This document shows positions 20,579-29,527 of a stretch of DNA of 64,000 bases, piece after piece; within the stretch, counting starts at the first letter, position 1; every line of letters begins with the position of its first letter. The stretch comes from Yokenella regensburgei ATCC 49455 (GTDB lineage: Bacteria > Pseudomonadota > Gammaproteobacteria > Enterobacterales > Enterobacteriaceae), in the NCBI RefSeq assembly GCF_000735455.1, contig NZ_JMPS01000086.1, positions 1 to 64,000 on the forward strand. Reading direction: 5' to 3'. Position numbers and translations under genes: made by a program. A model generated the notes under the pieces. That model made no database searches and was not told where the DNA came from. It saw only the letters and a list, made by a program, of their open reading frames with translations.

Positions 20579-21988
20579 ATGGAATTACGTGACCCGGATA
20601 TCTGGATTTCGCACCTGCTGGAAAATCTGTCGGAAGACAAACTAACCTCCGCGCTGAAAGATGATAATCCTGACTGGGAATATATCGACGGAGAAATGCT
20701 TAAGCTCGGTTCGTTGGCTCACAGTCAGCTGGATATCCCGGAAATTCAGCGCCGGGGGCTGGTACTTCTGTCCTCGGAGAGCAAAGATTTTCGCCTGCTG
20801 GCGCACCTGTTGCGCACCCTGCAATACGCTGGTGATCCGCTGCTGGCGCTGCGCTTACTGGCGTTGTATGTGGAACATTTCTGGACGCTGACCGCACCAC
20901 AAAATGTCGTACATAAACAGCGCATTGCCGCTCAGGTTATCAAACGCTTTGACGCCGGCGTGGGGGGTTTCGCAGAAAATGGAGACACCACACAGCGCGA
21001 CAGCCTGCTGGCGGAGCTGGCAAAACTGGCACAGCGCTGGCAGGAACATAATGTTCCGGTGCTGGCACAGGCCGTGGATGACCTCTCGTCGCAGTATCGC
21101 CGGGCATTTCACAGGGCAGCCCCTGTGCAGTCTGCGCTACCCTCCGCCGGTTCACCTCCACTCACTGCCCCTCCGCCCTCTTCTGCATCGGCGACGGCGT
21201 CTGCTATCGCCGCTGTCCCAACCGTCGATATTGAAAGCCATGATGACAAAGCCTGGCGCAACACGCTGCTGAAAGTCGCCGCCATTCTCTGTGAGCGCCA
21301 GCCGGATTCGCCGCAGGGTTACCGCCTGCGGCGCTATGCGTTATGGCAGACCATTACATCCGTACCCCAGGCGGAAAGCGACGGGCGGACACCACTGGCG
21401 GCGGTGCCTGCTGATATGACAGCCGATTATATGACCCGACTGAACAATGCCGATCTGGCGCTCTGGCAGCAGGTTGAAAAAAGTCTGCTTCTGGCCCCGT
21501 ACTGGCTCGAAGGCCATTACCTTTCGGCGCAGACCGCGCAACGCCTGGGTTATGCTAGCGCGGCAGAAGCCATCCGGGATGAAGTGGCCCGTTTTCTCAC
21601 CCGCCTGCCGCAACTTGCCACCCTGCGGTTTAATGACTGCACGCCGTTTATGAGCGAGCAGACAAAACAGTGGCTGGCGACGTCTCCGGACCGTCAGACA
21701 GCCCCGATTGTGCGGACCGGCGAAGACACAGAGGCTGTCCGCCAGTGTTTCAGCGAGCAGGGACTGGAAGGCGCGCTGCAGTACCTGGAAAAGCTGGCGG
21801 AAGGCGATCCGCGCGATCGGTTTCTCCGGCAGTATCTTGGTGCGCAACTGATGGAAGACGCCGGAATGGTGCAGCTTGCACAGCAGCAGTATCGGATGTT
21901 GTTTAAAGCAGGGCTGCGTATGACGCTGGCTGACTGGGAGCCTTCCCTGCTGGAGCAACTGGAAAAAAAATTCACGGCAGAAAAATAA
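20579..21988 (+). CDS. tssA: TssA baseplate/sheath cap protein (VasJ type)
   Basis: TssA helps baseplate assembly and tube/sheath priming. The start is the ATG at 20579 (MELRDPDIWISHLLENL), giving 469 residues. The longer open frame from 20513 runs back into tagO and lacks support. An ImpA N-terminal domain spans roughly residues 1-140. A Pro/Ala/Ser-rich linker lies near 180-220. The C-terminal VasJ-type region contains LAPYWLEGHYLSAQTAQRLG and RFNDCTPFMSEQTKQWL. Confidence 0.9.
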   Translation: MELRDPDIWISHLLENLSEDKLTSALKDDNPDWEYIDGEMLKLGSLAHSQLDIPEIQRRGLVLLSSESKDFRLLAHLLRTLQYAGDPLLALRLLALYVEHFWTLTAPQNVVHKQRIAAQVIKRFDAGVGGFAENGDTTQRDSLLAELAKLAQRWQEHNVPVLAQAVDDLSSQYRRAFHRAAPVQSALPSAGSPPLTAPPPSSASATASAIAAVPTVDIESHDDKAWRNTLLKVAAILCERQPDSPQGYRLRRYALWQTITSVPQAESDGRTPLAAVPADMTADYMTRLNNADLALWQQVEKSLLLAPYWLEGHYLSAQTAQRLGYASAAEAIRDEVARFLTRLPQLATLRFNDCTPFMSEQTKQWLATSPDRQTAPIVRTGEDTEAVRQCFSEQGLEGALQYLEKLAEGDPRDRFLRQYLGAQLMEDAGMVQLAQQQYRMLFKAGLRMTLADWEPSLLEQLEKKFTAEK

Positions 21989-22008
21989 TAAAGTAACAAG
22001 GAGTTACC

Positions 22009-25000
22009 GTGTTCAGATTACCAACCCCTCGACTGTTCAGCAGTCTGCGATCCGTCCTCCGACCGGCGATGCCCCGTTTTAAGGTTTCCGCCGCCTGGCT
22101 GCTGGCACTGGCGTGGATTGCGCTGCTGGTATGGATCTGGTGGAAAGGCCCGTCATGGTCGTTATACGAGGAGCAGTGGCTTAAACCGCTGACGAACCGC
22201 TGGCTGGCAACGGCGGCCTGGGCGCTCACGGCGCTGGTATGGCTTACCGTCAAGGTAATGAAGCGCCTGCAACAGCTGGAAAAACAGCAAAAACAACAGC
22301 GTGAAGAGGAAAAAGATCCGCTGACCGTAGAGCTGACTGCCCAGCAACGTTATCTCGACCACTGGCTGCTGCGTCTGCAACACCATCTCGACAACCGTCG
22401 CTACCTGTGGCAGCTGCCGTGGTATATGGTTATTGGTCCATCCGGAAGTGGCAAAACATCGCTGCTGCGCGAAGGTTTTCCGTCCGACATTATTTACACC
22501 CCGGAGGCCGTGCGGGGAGTGGAGCTGCGCCGGTATGTTATCCCCCACGTGGGAAAACAGGCGGTCATTTTTGATGCAGACGGCCTCCTCCTGGAGCAGC
22601 AGGAGGCGGATGTGCTGCACCGTCGTCTGTGGACAACTATGCTGGACTGGCTGGTACAAAAACGAGCCAGACAGCCGCTGAACGGTCTGATACTGACGCT
22701 GGATTTGCCCGATTTGCTGACTGCCGACAAACGACGCCGGGAGCACCTGTTGCAAATCCTGCGCGGACGTTTGCAGGATATACGCCAGCACCTTCACTGC
22801 CAGTTACCTGTGTATGTAGTGCTGACCCGGCTGGATTTACTGCACGGTTTCGCCGCGCTGTTTCAGACTCTGGAGAGGAACGATCGCGATGCCATTCTTG
22901 GCGTCACCTTTACCCGTCATGCCCATGAAAATGACGACTGGCGCGTGGAGCTGAATGCGTTCTGGCAGACCTGGGGCGAACAGCTCAATAACGCCTTGCC
23001 AGAGCGGATGTTACCCCCCGGCTCCCGCAGTTCCCTGTTCAGCTTTGTTCGCCAGATACAGGGGTGCCGCGAACCGCTGGTATCCCTGCTGAACGGGCTG
23101 CTGGACGGAGAAAATATGGACGTCATGCTGCGCGGCGTGTACTTCACCTCCTCCCTGCAACGCGGTCAGATAGACGATATTTTTATGCAATCTGCCGCCC
23201 GTCAGTTCCGCCTGGGCAGCAGCCCGATGACGGCCTGGCCTCTGGTGGACACGACCCCCTATTTTACCCGAAACCTGTTTCCACAGACCTTACTGGCAGA
23301 ACCTAACCTCGCAGGTGAAAGCCGCGTCTGGTTGATGCAGTCCCGCCGACGGTTATCGGTGTTTTCCGCCACCGGGGGCATTGCCGCACTGCTACTGATT
23401 ATGGGCTGGCACCACTATTATAATAATAACTGGCGATCCGGTATTACCGTACTCGAGCAGGCGAAAGCCTTTATGTCTGTTCCACCGCCACAGGGTATGG
23501 ACGATTATGGCAACCTGCAACTGCCGTTACTTAACCCAGTGCGTGACGCTACTCTGGCCTATGGCGACTGGGGGGATCGCAGCCGCCTGACCGATATGGG
23601 ATTGTATCAGGGTAGGCGCGTCGGTCCGTATGTGGAGCAGACCTACCTGCAACTGCTGGAGCAGCGTTACCTGCCCGCCCTGTTTAATGGCCTTGTCAAA
23701 GAGATGAACGCCGCGCCGCCGGAGAGCGAGGAAAAGCTCGCAGTGCTGCGCGTCATCAGAATGCTGGAGGATAAAAGCGGGCGCAGCAATGAGGTGGTGA
23801 AACAGTATATGGCAAAACGCTGGAGCGATAAGTTCCATGGCCAGCGAGATCTCCAGACGCAGCTTATGTCTCATCTGGACTACGCCCTACAACATACCGA
23901 CTGGCACGCGGAACGTCAGGCAGGAGACGGCGACGCCATCAGCCGCTGGACGCCGTATGGCGGCCCGGTGCTGGCGGCCCAGAAAGAACTCAGCAAACTG
24001 CCCGTCTACCAGCGTGTTTACCAGAGTCTGAAAACGCGTGCGCTCGGTGTGCTGCCCGCCGATCTGAACCTGCGTGACCAGGTGGGTGCCACGTTTGAGC
24101 AAGTGTTTATCTCCGGGGATGATAATAAGCTTATTGTTCCGCAGTTCCTCACCCGTTACGGCCTGCAAAGTTATTTTGTCAAACAGCGCGATGCGCTGGT
24201 CGAACTGACGGCGATGGATTCCTGGGTACTGAACCTGACCCACAGTGTGAAATACAGCGAGGCTGACCGGGCGGAAATCCAGCGTCAGCTCACCGAACAG
24301 TATCTCAGCGACTACACCGCCACCTGGCGTGCCGGGATGGATAACCTTAACGTACGCAATGACGAGTCCATTGCTGAACTGACCGGCGCTCTGGAGCAAA
24401 TTATCAGCGGCGATCAGCCGCTCCAGCGGGCGCTGACGGCACTGCGCGACAATACGCAGCCCGCCGTACTCTCTGAAAAACTGGATGACAGAGCGCTTCA
24501 GGAAGCCATGGCAGAGCCGGATTATCAGTTACTGACCCGCCTGGGGCATGAGTTTGCCCCGGAGAACAACACGCTGGCGGTACAGAAAGATAAAGAAAAC
24601 ACCATGCAGGCAGTCTATCAACAACTGACGGAACTGCATCGTTACCTGCTGGCGATCCAGAACGCGCCGGTACCGGGCAAATCAGCGCTGAAGGCGGTAC
24701 AGCTACGGCTGGATCAAAACAGCAGCGATCCCATCTTCGCCACCCGCCAGATGGCAAAAACATTGCCTGCCCCGCTTAACCGCTGGGTGGGCAAACTGGC
24801 CGATCAGGCCTGGCATGTGGTGATGGTGGAAGCGGTTCACTATATGGAAGTGGACTGGCGCGACAACGTGGTCAACCCCTTTAATGAACAACTCGCCGAT
24901 GACTATCCGTTTAATCCGCGCTCATCACAGGATGCGTCACTGGATGCGTTTGAACGCTTCTTTAAACCGGGCGGCGTGCTGGATACCTTTTATCAGCAGA

Positions 25001-25530
25001 ACCTGCGGCTGTTTATGGAGAACGACCTGAGCCTGGGTGACGGGGACAACAGCGTCATCATTCGCGAGGATGTCCGCAGGCAACTGGAGACTGCACAGGA
25101 GATCCGCGAGGCGTTTTTCAGCCGCCAGAATGGGTTGGGCGCCCAGTTTGCCGTGGAAACGGTATCGCTTTCCGGTAACAAGCGGCGCAGCGTACTCAAC
25201 CTGGACGGTCAGTTAGTGGACTACAGCCAGGGCCGCAACTATACCGCACATCTGGTCTGGCCGAATAACATGCGTGAGGGTAATGAAAGCAAGCTGACGC
25301 TGATTAGCACCGGCGGCAACGCACCGCGCAGCATCGGTTTCAGCGGACCATGGGCGCAGTTCAGGCTGTTTGGCGCAGGGCAACTCACCGGTGTGCAGGA
25401 TGGCACATTCAGCGTGCGCTTTAATGTAGACGGCGGCGCAATGGTGTACCGGGTGCATACGGACACGGAGGATAACCCGTTCACAGGCGGCCTGTTCAGC
25501 CAGTTCCGGCTGCCGGATACCCTGTATTGA
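22009..25530 (+). CDS. tssM: TssM (IcmF) inner-membrane complex protein
   Basis: TssM spans the envelope and forms the membrane complex with TssJ and TssL. The 1173-residue protein has two N-terminal membrane helices (about residues 25-45 and 62-82). A cytoplasmic GTPase-like domain follows, with Walker A GPSGSGKTS near residue 143. A third helix lies near 446-466 (SATGGIAALLLIMGW) before the large periplasmic part. The C-terminal end has the RFNVDGGAMVYRV-type segment of the family. Twenty bases separate it from tssA. Confidence 0.96.
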   Translation: MFRLPTPRLFSSLRSVLRPAMPRFKVSAAWLLALAWIALLVWIWWKGPSWSLYEEQWLKPLTNRWLATAAWALTALVWLTVKVMKRLQQLEKQQKQQREEEKDPLTVELTAQQRYLDHWLLRLQHHLDNRRYLWQLPWYMVIGPSGSGKTSLLREGFPSDIIYTPEAVRGVELRRYVIPHVGKQAVIFDADGLLLEQQEADVLHRRLWTTMLDWLVQKRARQPLNGLILTLDLPDLLTADKRRREHLLQILRGRLQDIRQHLHCQLPVYVVLTRLDLLHGFAALFQTLERNDRDAILGVTFTRHAHENDDWRVELNAFWQTWGEQLNNALPERMLPPGSRSSLFSFVRQIQGCREPLVSLLNGLLDGENMDVMLRGVYFTSSLQRGQIDDIFMQSAARQFRLGSSPMTAWPLVDTTPYFTRNLFPQTLLAEPNLAGESRVWLMQSRRRLSVFSATGGIAALLLIMGWHHYYNNNWRSGITVLEQAKAFMSVPPPQGMDDYGNLQLPLLNPVRDATLAYGDWGDRSRLTDMGLYQGRRVGPYVEQTYLQLLEQRYLPALFNGLVKEMNAAPPESEEKLAVLRVIRMLEDKSGRSNEVVKQYMAKRWSDKFHGQRDLQTQLMSHLDYALQHTDWHAERQAGDGDAISRWTPYGGPVLAAQKELSKLPVYQRVYQSLKTRALGVLPADLNLRDQVGATFEQVFISGDDNKLIVPQFLTRYGLQSYFVKQRDALVELTAMDSWVLNLTHSVKYSEADRAEIQRQLTEQYLSDYTATWRAGMDNLNVRNDESIAELTGALEQIISGDQPLQRALTALRDNTQPAVLSEKLDDRALQEAMAEPDYQLLTRLGHEFAPENNTLAVQKDKENTMQAVYQQLTELHRYLLAIQNAPVPGKSALKAVQLRLDQNSSDPIFATRQMAKTLPAPLNRWVGKLADQAWHVVMVEAVHYMEVDWRDNVVNPFNEQLADDYPFNPRSSQDASLDAFERFFKPGGVLDTFYQQNLRLFMENDLSLGDGDNSVIIREDVRRQLETAQEIREAFFSRQNGLGAQFAVETVSLSGNKRRSVLNLDGQLVDYSQGRNYTAHLVWPNNMREGNESKLTLISTGGNAPRSIGFSGPWAQFRLFGAGQLTGVQDGTFSVRFNVDGGAMVYRVHTDTEDNPFTGGLFSQFRLPDTLY

Positions 25531-25540
25531 GGAGACTGAA

Positions 25541-26887
25541 ATGAGCCAGGACATACTCACACAAATTATTGTTACCGGCAGCGATCCGCGAGGCCTACCG
25601 GAATTCAGCGCTCTGCGGGAAGAGATCAATAAATCCTCTCACCCGTCGCAGCCGGAACTGAACTGGAAACTGGTGGAATCACTGGCGCTGGCGATTTTTA
25701 AAGCCAACGGCGTGGATCTGCACACGGCCACCTATTATACCCTGGCACGCACGCGTACACACGGGTTGGCCGGGTTTTGCGAAGGGGTGGAGTTACTGGC
25801 GGCAATGATAAGCCGCGACTGGGATAAATTCTGGCCGCAGGATGAACCAGCCCGTACAGGGATGCTTGACTGGCTCAATACCCGGACCGGTAATATCCTG
25901 CGTCAACAACTGTCCTTTTCAGACACTGACCTGCCGTTGCTGTACCGGACTGAGCGCGCATTGCAGTTGATTTGCGACAAACTCCAGCAAGTGAAACTGA
26001 AACGCCAGCCGCATGTAGAAAACCTGCTTTACTTTGTGCAGAACACGCGTAAACGACTTGAACCACAGCCGAAAAGCAGTGTGCAGGCTACCGTCAGAAC
26101 GTTGATCTATGCCCCCGAAAGCACACGGCCCGCCGCGGAGGAAAACCTCCCGCCCCTGCCCAACCTGCCGGAAATGCAGGTGGAAGTCCACCACAGCACC
26201 ACGGAGGATGCAGCATCAGTAGCCAGCGCCACGTCCGCCCAGAACAGCAAAGGCTTTATGGCGGGTGCTGCCTGTACGACGGCTGTCGCTGTCGCACTCT
26301 GGTGGTGGCAGGTGTACCCGATACAACAACAACTGGCACAGGTCAGGGATACGGCGCAGGGCGCGGCAACGGTCTGGCTGGCTTCGCCTGAACTGGACAG
26401 TTACGGACAACGGCTGCAACGGCTTCCTGACGCCTCGCCGCTGCAACTGCTGGAAACAGGTATGCAGATGATGCGAACAGCGGACAGCCGCTGGCCGGAG
26501 AGTCTGCAGCAGCAGCAGGCAACTGCGCAGTGGAATGAAATCCTGAAAACCCGCGCGCAAAGCAGCCCACAAATGCGTGGCTGGCAGCAGGCACGCCAGA
26601 ATTTGCGTGACTTTGCCGACCTGATGATGCAACGGGAGACAGAGAAACAGGGCTTTACCCTCTCCTATATCAAAACCGTCACCTGGCAGGCGGAACGACT
26701 GCTGAATCAGGAAACGCCGCTGGAATTCCTGCTGACACAGTACCAGGACGCCAGGTTACAGGGACGGAATACGGAAGCGCTGGGAAAACAAATTAATGAA
26801 CAGCTGGATGGCGTATTAAGCCGCTGGCTGCTGCTGAAAAACAATATAGTGCCGGAGTCGGCAACTAATGCAAAACCCGAAAAATAA
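25541..26887 (+). CDS. vasL: VasL-type TssA-like protein with one membrane helix
   Basis: This 448-residue protein has an ImpA N-terminal domain (about residues 10-120, with the motif GVELLAAMISRDWDKFWPQ). One membrane helix follows at about 237-258 (GFMAGAACTTAVAVALWWW), and then a VasL C-terminal domain. It is a membrane-anchored relative of TssA. In well-studied enterobacterial systems such proteins act at sheath extension or termination. A 94-bp degenerate copy of codons for VWLASPELD...LETGMQM lies downstream at 29251-29344. Confidence 0.9.
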   Translation: MSQDILTQIIVTGSDPRGLPEFSALREEINKSSHPSQPELNWKLVESLALAIFKANGVDLHTATYYTLARTRTHGLAGFCEGVELLAAMISRDWDKFWPQDEPARTGMLDWLNTRTGNILRQQLSFSDTDLPLLYRTERALQLICDKLQQVKLKRQPHVENLLYFVQNTRKRLEPQPKSSVQATVRTLIYAPESTRPAAEENLPPLPNLPEMQVEVHHSTTEDAASVASATSAQNSKGFMAGAACTTAVAVALWWWQVYPIQQQLAQVRDTAQGAATVWLASPELDSYGQRLQRLPDASPLQLLETGMQMMRTADSRWPESLQQQQATAQWNEILKTRAQSSPQMRGWQQARQNLRDFADLMMQRETEKQGFTLSYIKTVTWQAERLLNQETPLEFLLTQYQDARLQGRNTEALGKQINEQLDGVLSRWLLLKNNIVPESATNAKPEK

Positions 26888-26909
26888 TCGTTAAATCAAG
26901 GAGATTAAC

Positions 26910-27389
26910 ATGGCCAATTTAATTTATTTAACACTAAATGGTGAAAGGCAAGGATTGATTTCAGCTGGTTGCTGTTCACTTGACTCTATCGGTAATAAAG
27001 CACAGTTACTACATCTTGATCATATTATGGTGTATGAGTTGACACATGGATTAAGTCGGGATCAAAATGTCAATCATCATTCAGTTACGATAAAAAAACC
27101 CGTCGATAAATCATCACCTTTACTGGGAAAAGCAATCAGCGATAATGAAATATTGACCTGCACTTTTGATTTTTATCGGACAAATAGATTTGGTATTAAT
27201 GAAAAATATTACAAGCTAGAATTAAAAAACGCCCGAATTAGTGATATTAACTTCTCGATTACGCATGTAGTTATTGACAGCGAAGTACAACCTCAGGAAA
27301 GTATTTCTTTTATATATGAATCAATCAACTGGGAACACTGCATTGCCGGGACCAGTGCATACAGTTTATGGGATGAGAGGATTTTTTAG
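26910..27389 (+). CDS. hcp2: Second Hcp (SciM-like), effector carrier candidate
   Basis: This 159-residue Hcp-family protein reads MANLIYLTLNGERQGLISAG, then the IGNKAQLLH and RDQNVNHHSVTI segments. It ends in NWEHCIAGTSAYSLWDE, the usual Hcp C-terminal motif. It belongs to the shorter Hcp class known from Salmonella SciM and differs strongly from the Hcp at 6406-6924. Composition turns AT-rich exactly here, unlike vasL upstream. AAGGAG precedes the ATG. Its immediate neighbour is a candidate peptidoglycan hydrolase, so the likely job is to carry that effector in the tube lumen (inference). Confidence 0.93.
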   Translation: MANLIYLTLNGERQGLISAGCCSLDSIGNKAQLLHLDHIMVYELTHGLSRDQNVNHHSVTIKKPVDKSSPLLGKAISDNEILTCTFDFYRTNRFGINEKYYKLELKNARISDINFSITHVVIDSEVQPQESISFIYESINWEHCIAGTSAYSLWDERIF

Positions 27390-27421
27390 TAAAGATTTTA
27401 CAAATGAATGGAAGGCTTCAA

Positions 27422-28324
27422 ATGGTAAAGCGCACTGCAGTAGCACACAAAGGCATCCCAACAACAGAAAATCCGAGGAAAAGACCCCAAGCAAATCCCC
27501 GGACAACAGGAAGGGGTTCTGGACAACCGCCCAGAAAACTCAGTCCTCTTGATGAATGGAAGGCGGACCGGGAAAAAGCGATTGGGAATCATGACTGGTA
27601 TATTTATGATAATACAATCAGGAAACTTGTATCTGAGATTAATCAGCATTTATCTATGTCGAAAAATATCGAACAGTACAAACCGCTGGACTGGAAACTG
27701 ATTAAGGCGATGATATGGACTGAAACAGGTGCGACTTCACCCGCATGGAAAACAAGAACTATGCAGATAGGAAATATCAGAGATAAAGGAATCCTCGAGG
27801 TGACGGTTCCTGCTCATCCAAGAAAATATAATATTATAGTGCCAAAAGACTGGGACAAATATTTAAAAAATAAATCTGATATGATAAAAAGCAATCCTGA
27901 GTATAATATTCGGGCAGGCATTGCTCTCTTAATGATAAAAATGTCAGAAACAGAAAAAGATAAAACTGTCTATGACGATGAAAAAGAATATATCTATGAA
28001 GTCGTTATGGGAGATCTTGGCTATAGTTCTATCGCCAAGAAAATAGGGACGACACAGGGAGTTCTTACTACACTGAACGGCATTAAAGCTATTCATCCTG
28101 GTGATAAACTTAAGTATAAAAAATCGCATCTGGAACAGTACATACCCGGATGGAAATTATTAACGCCTCAAAATATTCAAATACAATATAATGGAGACCC
28201 AAAGCGAGCAACAGCCAGTGAACCTGGTGATATAAATTATGCAGACAAAGTTGAATATGTTTATGGTCTCATTGTCGCTGATGAGAACAAAAAAATAGAT
28301 AACACTCTTAAGGAGCACAAATGA
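27422..28324 (+). CDS. Candidate T6SS peptidoglycan-hydrolase effector (lysozyme-like fold plus LysM-like stretch)
   Basis: I place the start at 27422, where GGAAGG sits 6 bases upstream, giving 300 residues. An in-frame ATG at 27404 is also possible. A basic Pro/Arg-rich N-terminal 50 residues has no Sec signal, as expected for a T6SS cargo. About residues 85-175 show the spacing of soluble lytic transglycosylases: LDWKLIKAMIWTETGA with Glu101 as the candidate catalytic residue, then TMQIGN near 114, then NIRAGIALL near 162. About residues 197-230 read SIAKKIGTTQGVLTTLNGIK and IHPGDKL, a LysM-like peptidoglycan-binding pattern. The gene follows hcp2 and overlaps a secreted LprI-type gene by four bases (ATGA). 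Function is inferred from motifs and context. Confidence 0.75.
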   Translation: MVKRTAVAHKGIPTTENPRKRPQANPRTTGRGSGQPPRKLSPLDEWKADREKAIGNHDWYIYDNTIRKLVSEINQHLSMSKNIEQYKPLDWKLIKAMIWTETGATSPAWKTRTMQIGNIRDKGILEVTVPAHPRKYNIIVPKDWDKYLKNKSDMIKSNPEYNIRAGIALLMIKMSETEKDKTVYDDEKEYIYEVVMGDLGYSSIAKKIGTTQGVLTTLNGIKAIHPGDKLKYKKSHLEQYIPGWKLLTPQNIQIQYNGDPKRATASEPGDINYADKVEYVYGLIVADENKKIDNTLKEHK

Positions 28325-28764
28325 AAACAAACAAATATTTATTTTCATTGTTATTATTGTGCAACATTACCAATGCACATGAAATAAAAGTATCAGATTG
28401 CTCATACGACCAGTTAATACAACAAGATAAAGTTTACTGGTGTCTTATGGACAAATATCAGCAGAGCGTTTTGGCGTTAAAACATGAGGAGGACAGCGCA
28501 GAACAAAGGCTAAAGAAATATGATACTGAAGGAGCGAGAGGGATTAATGAAGATGGCTCTATTGATTACGAACCTTATATTCACATAGCAAGAATAACAT
28601 TCCCCGAACTGCATCGCTCCTTTATTCTTTATCGTGAAAAGCAATGTAAGTATGCCTCACAAAGTGACGGAGCGCTTCCTGGCTATCGCCCCTCAATTTC
28701 GTCACTATATTGTAAAACCAATATGAATCTATCACAAATACAATGGATTAAAAACACCATTTAG
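28321..28764 (+). CDS. Candidate periplasmic immunity protein, LprI/DUF1311-like
   Basis: This 147-residue protein has a Sec signal (about residues 1-19, ending NAHE). The mature part has four cysteines and the pattern of the LprI/DUF1311 lysozyme-inhibitor family: an early C-S-Y-D-Q segment, a helical middle, then LHRSFILYREKQCKYAS and SSLYCKTNMNLSQIQWIKN. Some members of that family inhibit lysozymes. Its start overlaps the stop of the candidate hydrolase, so the two are probably translated together. Location in the periplasm is what would be needed to block a cell-wall hydrolase from a sister cell. Immunity is inferred. Confidence 0.7.
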   Translation: MKTNKYLFSLLLLCNITNAHEIKVSDCSYDQLIQQDKVYWCLMDKYQQSVLALKHEEDSAEQRLKKYDTEGARGINEDGSIDYEPYIHIARITFPELHRSFILYREKQCKYASQSDGALPGYRPSISSLYCKTNMNLSQIQWIKNTI

Positions 28765-28773
28765 GATGGCGTC

Positions 28774-29139
28774 ATGAATAACAAGTATTTATTCAAAATT
28801 ATTTTAATGATATTATTTACCTTGCACTCCAGTTTATTACTTGCGGTGAATAAAGTTATTATAGAAAAAATGCCACAAGATCTTCAGGATTTTTTTGAAA
28901 GTGCTGATGCCTGCGAGGGTTGGATAAGTGACTTTGATCCACGCCTGGAAAAAACAACTTACAAAACTGTTGAAAGTGTTATTAAAGAAAATTGCTCAGA
29001 TATTGAACGCAAACTATCCGCGATGAAAAACAAATACAAGAGTAACAAGGATTACTCTGCAAGACTAACGGTCTATGATGACACTATCATAATATATGAC
29101 AAGTATAAAAAGACGCGAATGAAAAATAAAAATAATTAG
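28774..29139 (+). CDS. Small secreted protein of the Hcp2 cassette, function unknown
   Basis: This 121-residue product has a Sec signal (about residues 1-25, LFTLHSSLLLA). A short mature part follows with two cysteines, in the pattern ADACEGW...ENCSDIERKLSAMKNKY, and a basic Lys/Asn-rich tail. I do not know the family for certain. The C-x(n)-C-x-D-x(2)-KL-x(2)-MK-x-KY layout resembles small secreted proteins often seen as orphan genes in enterobacteria. It begins nine bases after the LprI-like gene and shares its low GC, so it may be a second immunity or accessory protein. Confidence 0.6.
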   Translation: MNNKYLFKIILMILFTLHSSLLLAVNKVIIEKMPQDLQDFFESADACEGWISDFDPRLEKTTYKTVESVIKENCSDIERKLSAMKNKYKSNKDYSARLTVYDDTIIIYDKYKKTRMKNKNN

Positions 29140-29250
29140 TAAGCTCATGACTATCATTTAATAAGTTAATGGTGGTAGTAGTTAATGAAATCAAAAAAAA
29201 TGATAAAATTTCTCTCTCACGAATAATTCATAAGGTGATAGTTTTGTGGT

Positions 29251-29344
29251 GGTCTGGCTGGCTTCGCCTGAACTGGACACTTACGGACAACGACAGCAAC
29301 GGCTTCCTGATATCTCGCCACTGCTGGAAACAGGTATGCAGATG
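29251..29344 (+). pseudogene. Broken partial copy of vasL
   Basis: These 94 bp match 26371-26470 inside vasL with few substitutions and one 6-base deletion. In the vasL frame the copy reads VWLASPELDTYGQRQQRLPD and then SPLLETGMQM. Nothing of vasL is present on either side, so it is a scar, not a gene. It lies in the same orientation as vasL and flanks the hcp2/effector/immunity cassette on its right, while intact vasL flanks it on the left. Confidence 0.9.
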
Positions 29345-29431
29345 GGCATAAACATTTTAGTAAAAAGCACTATCTTTTTCAGTCATAGATCATAAACATA
29401 CCAACTCGATATATGGCAGACGCCGGAGAGC

Positions 29432-29484
29432 CCATATTTAAAGAAGAGCTCGTACGCAAGTACGGGCTTTTTTTTCGCCTGTTG
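29432..29484 (+). repeat. Direct repeat of the serX 3' flank and terminator (left copy)
   Basis: About 53 bp starting CCATATTTAAAGAAGAGCTC are nearly identical to the sequence at the 3' end of serX (32334-32380) and to the third copy (32516-32568). It contains the stem-loop AGCTCGTAC/GTACGGGCT followed by eight T, so it can also terminate transcription from the left. It lies between the T6SS island and the LysR-pirin-hydrolase genes, in the same orientation as serX. This looks like an attachment-site remnant. Confidence 0.85.
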
Positions 29485-29487
29485 TAC

Positions 29488-29516
29488 GGGCCTGATGCGC
29501 TTCGCTTATCAGGCCC
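29488..29516. repeat. REP-like palindrome
   Basis: The imperfect palindrome (GGGCCTGAT...ATCAGGCCC) has the form of enterobacterial REP/BIME units. It lies 12 bases past the stop of the leftward LysR gene and may end or stabilise that transcript. Only one unit is seen. Confidence 0.6.
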
Positions 29517-29527
29517 AGGGTCATCCC

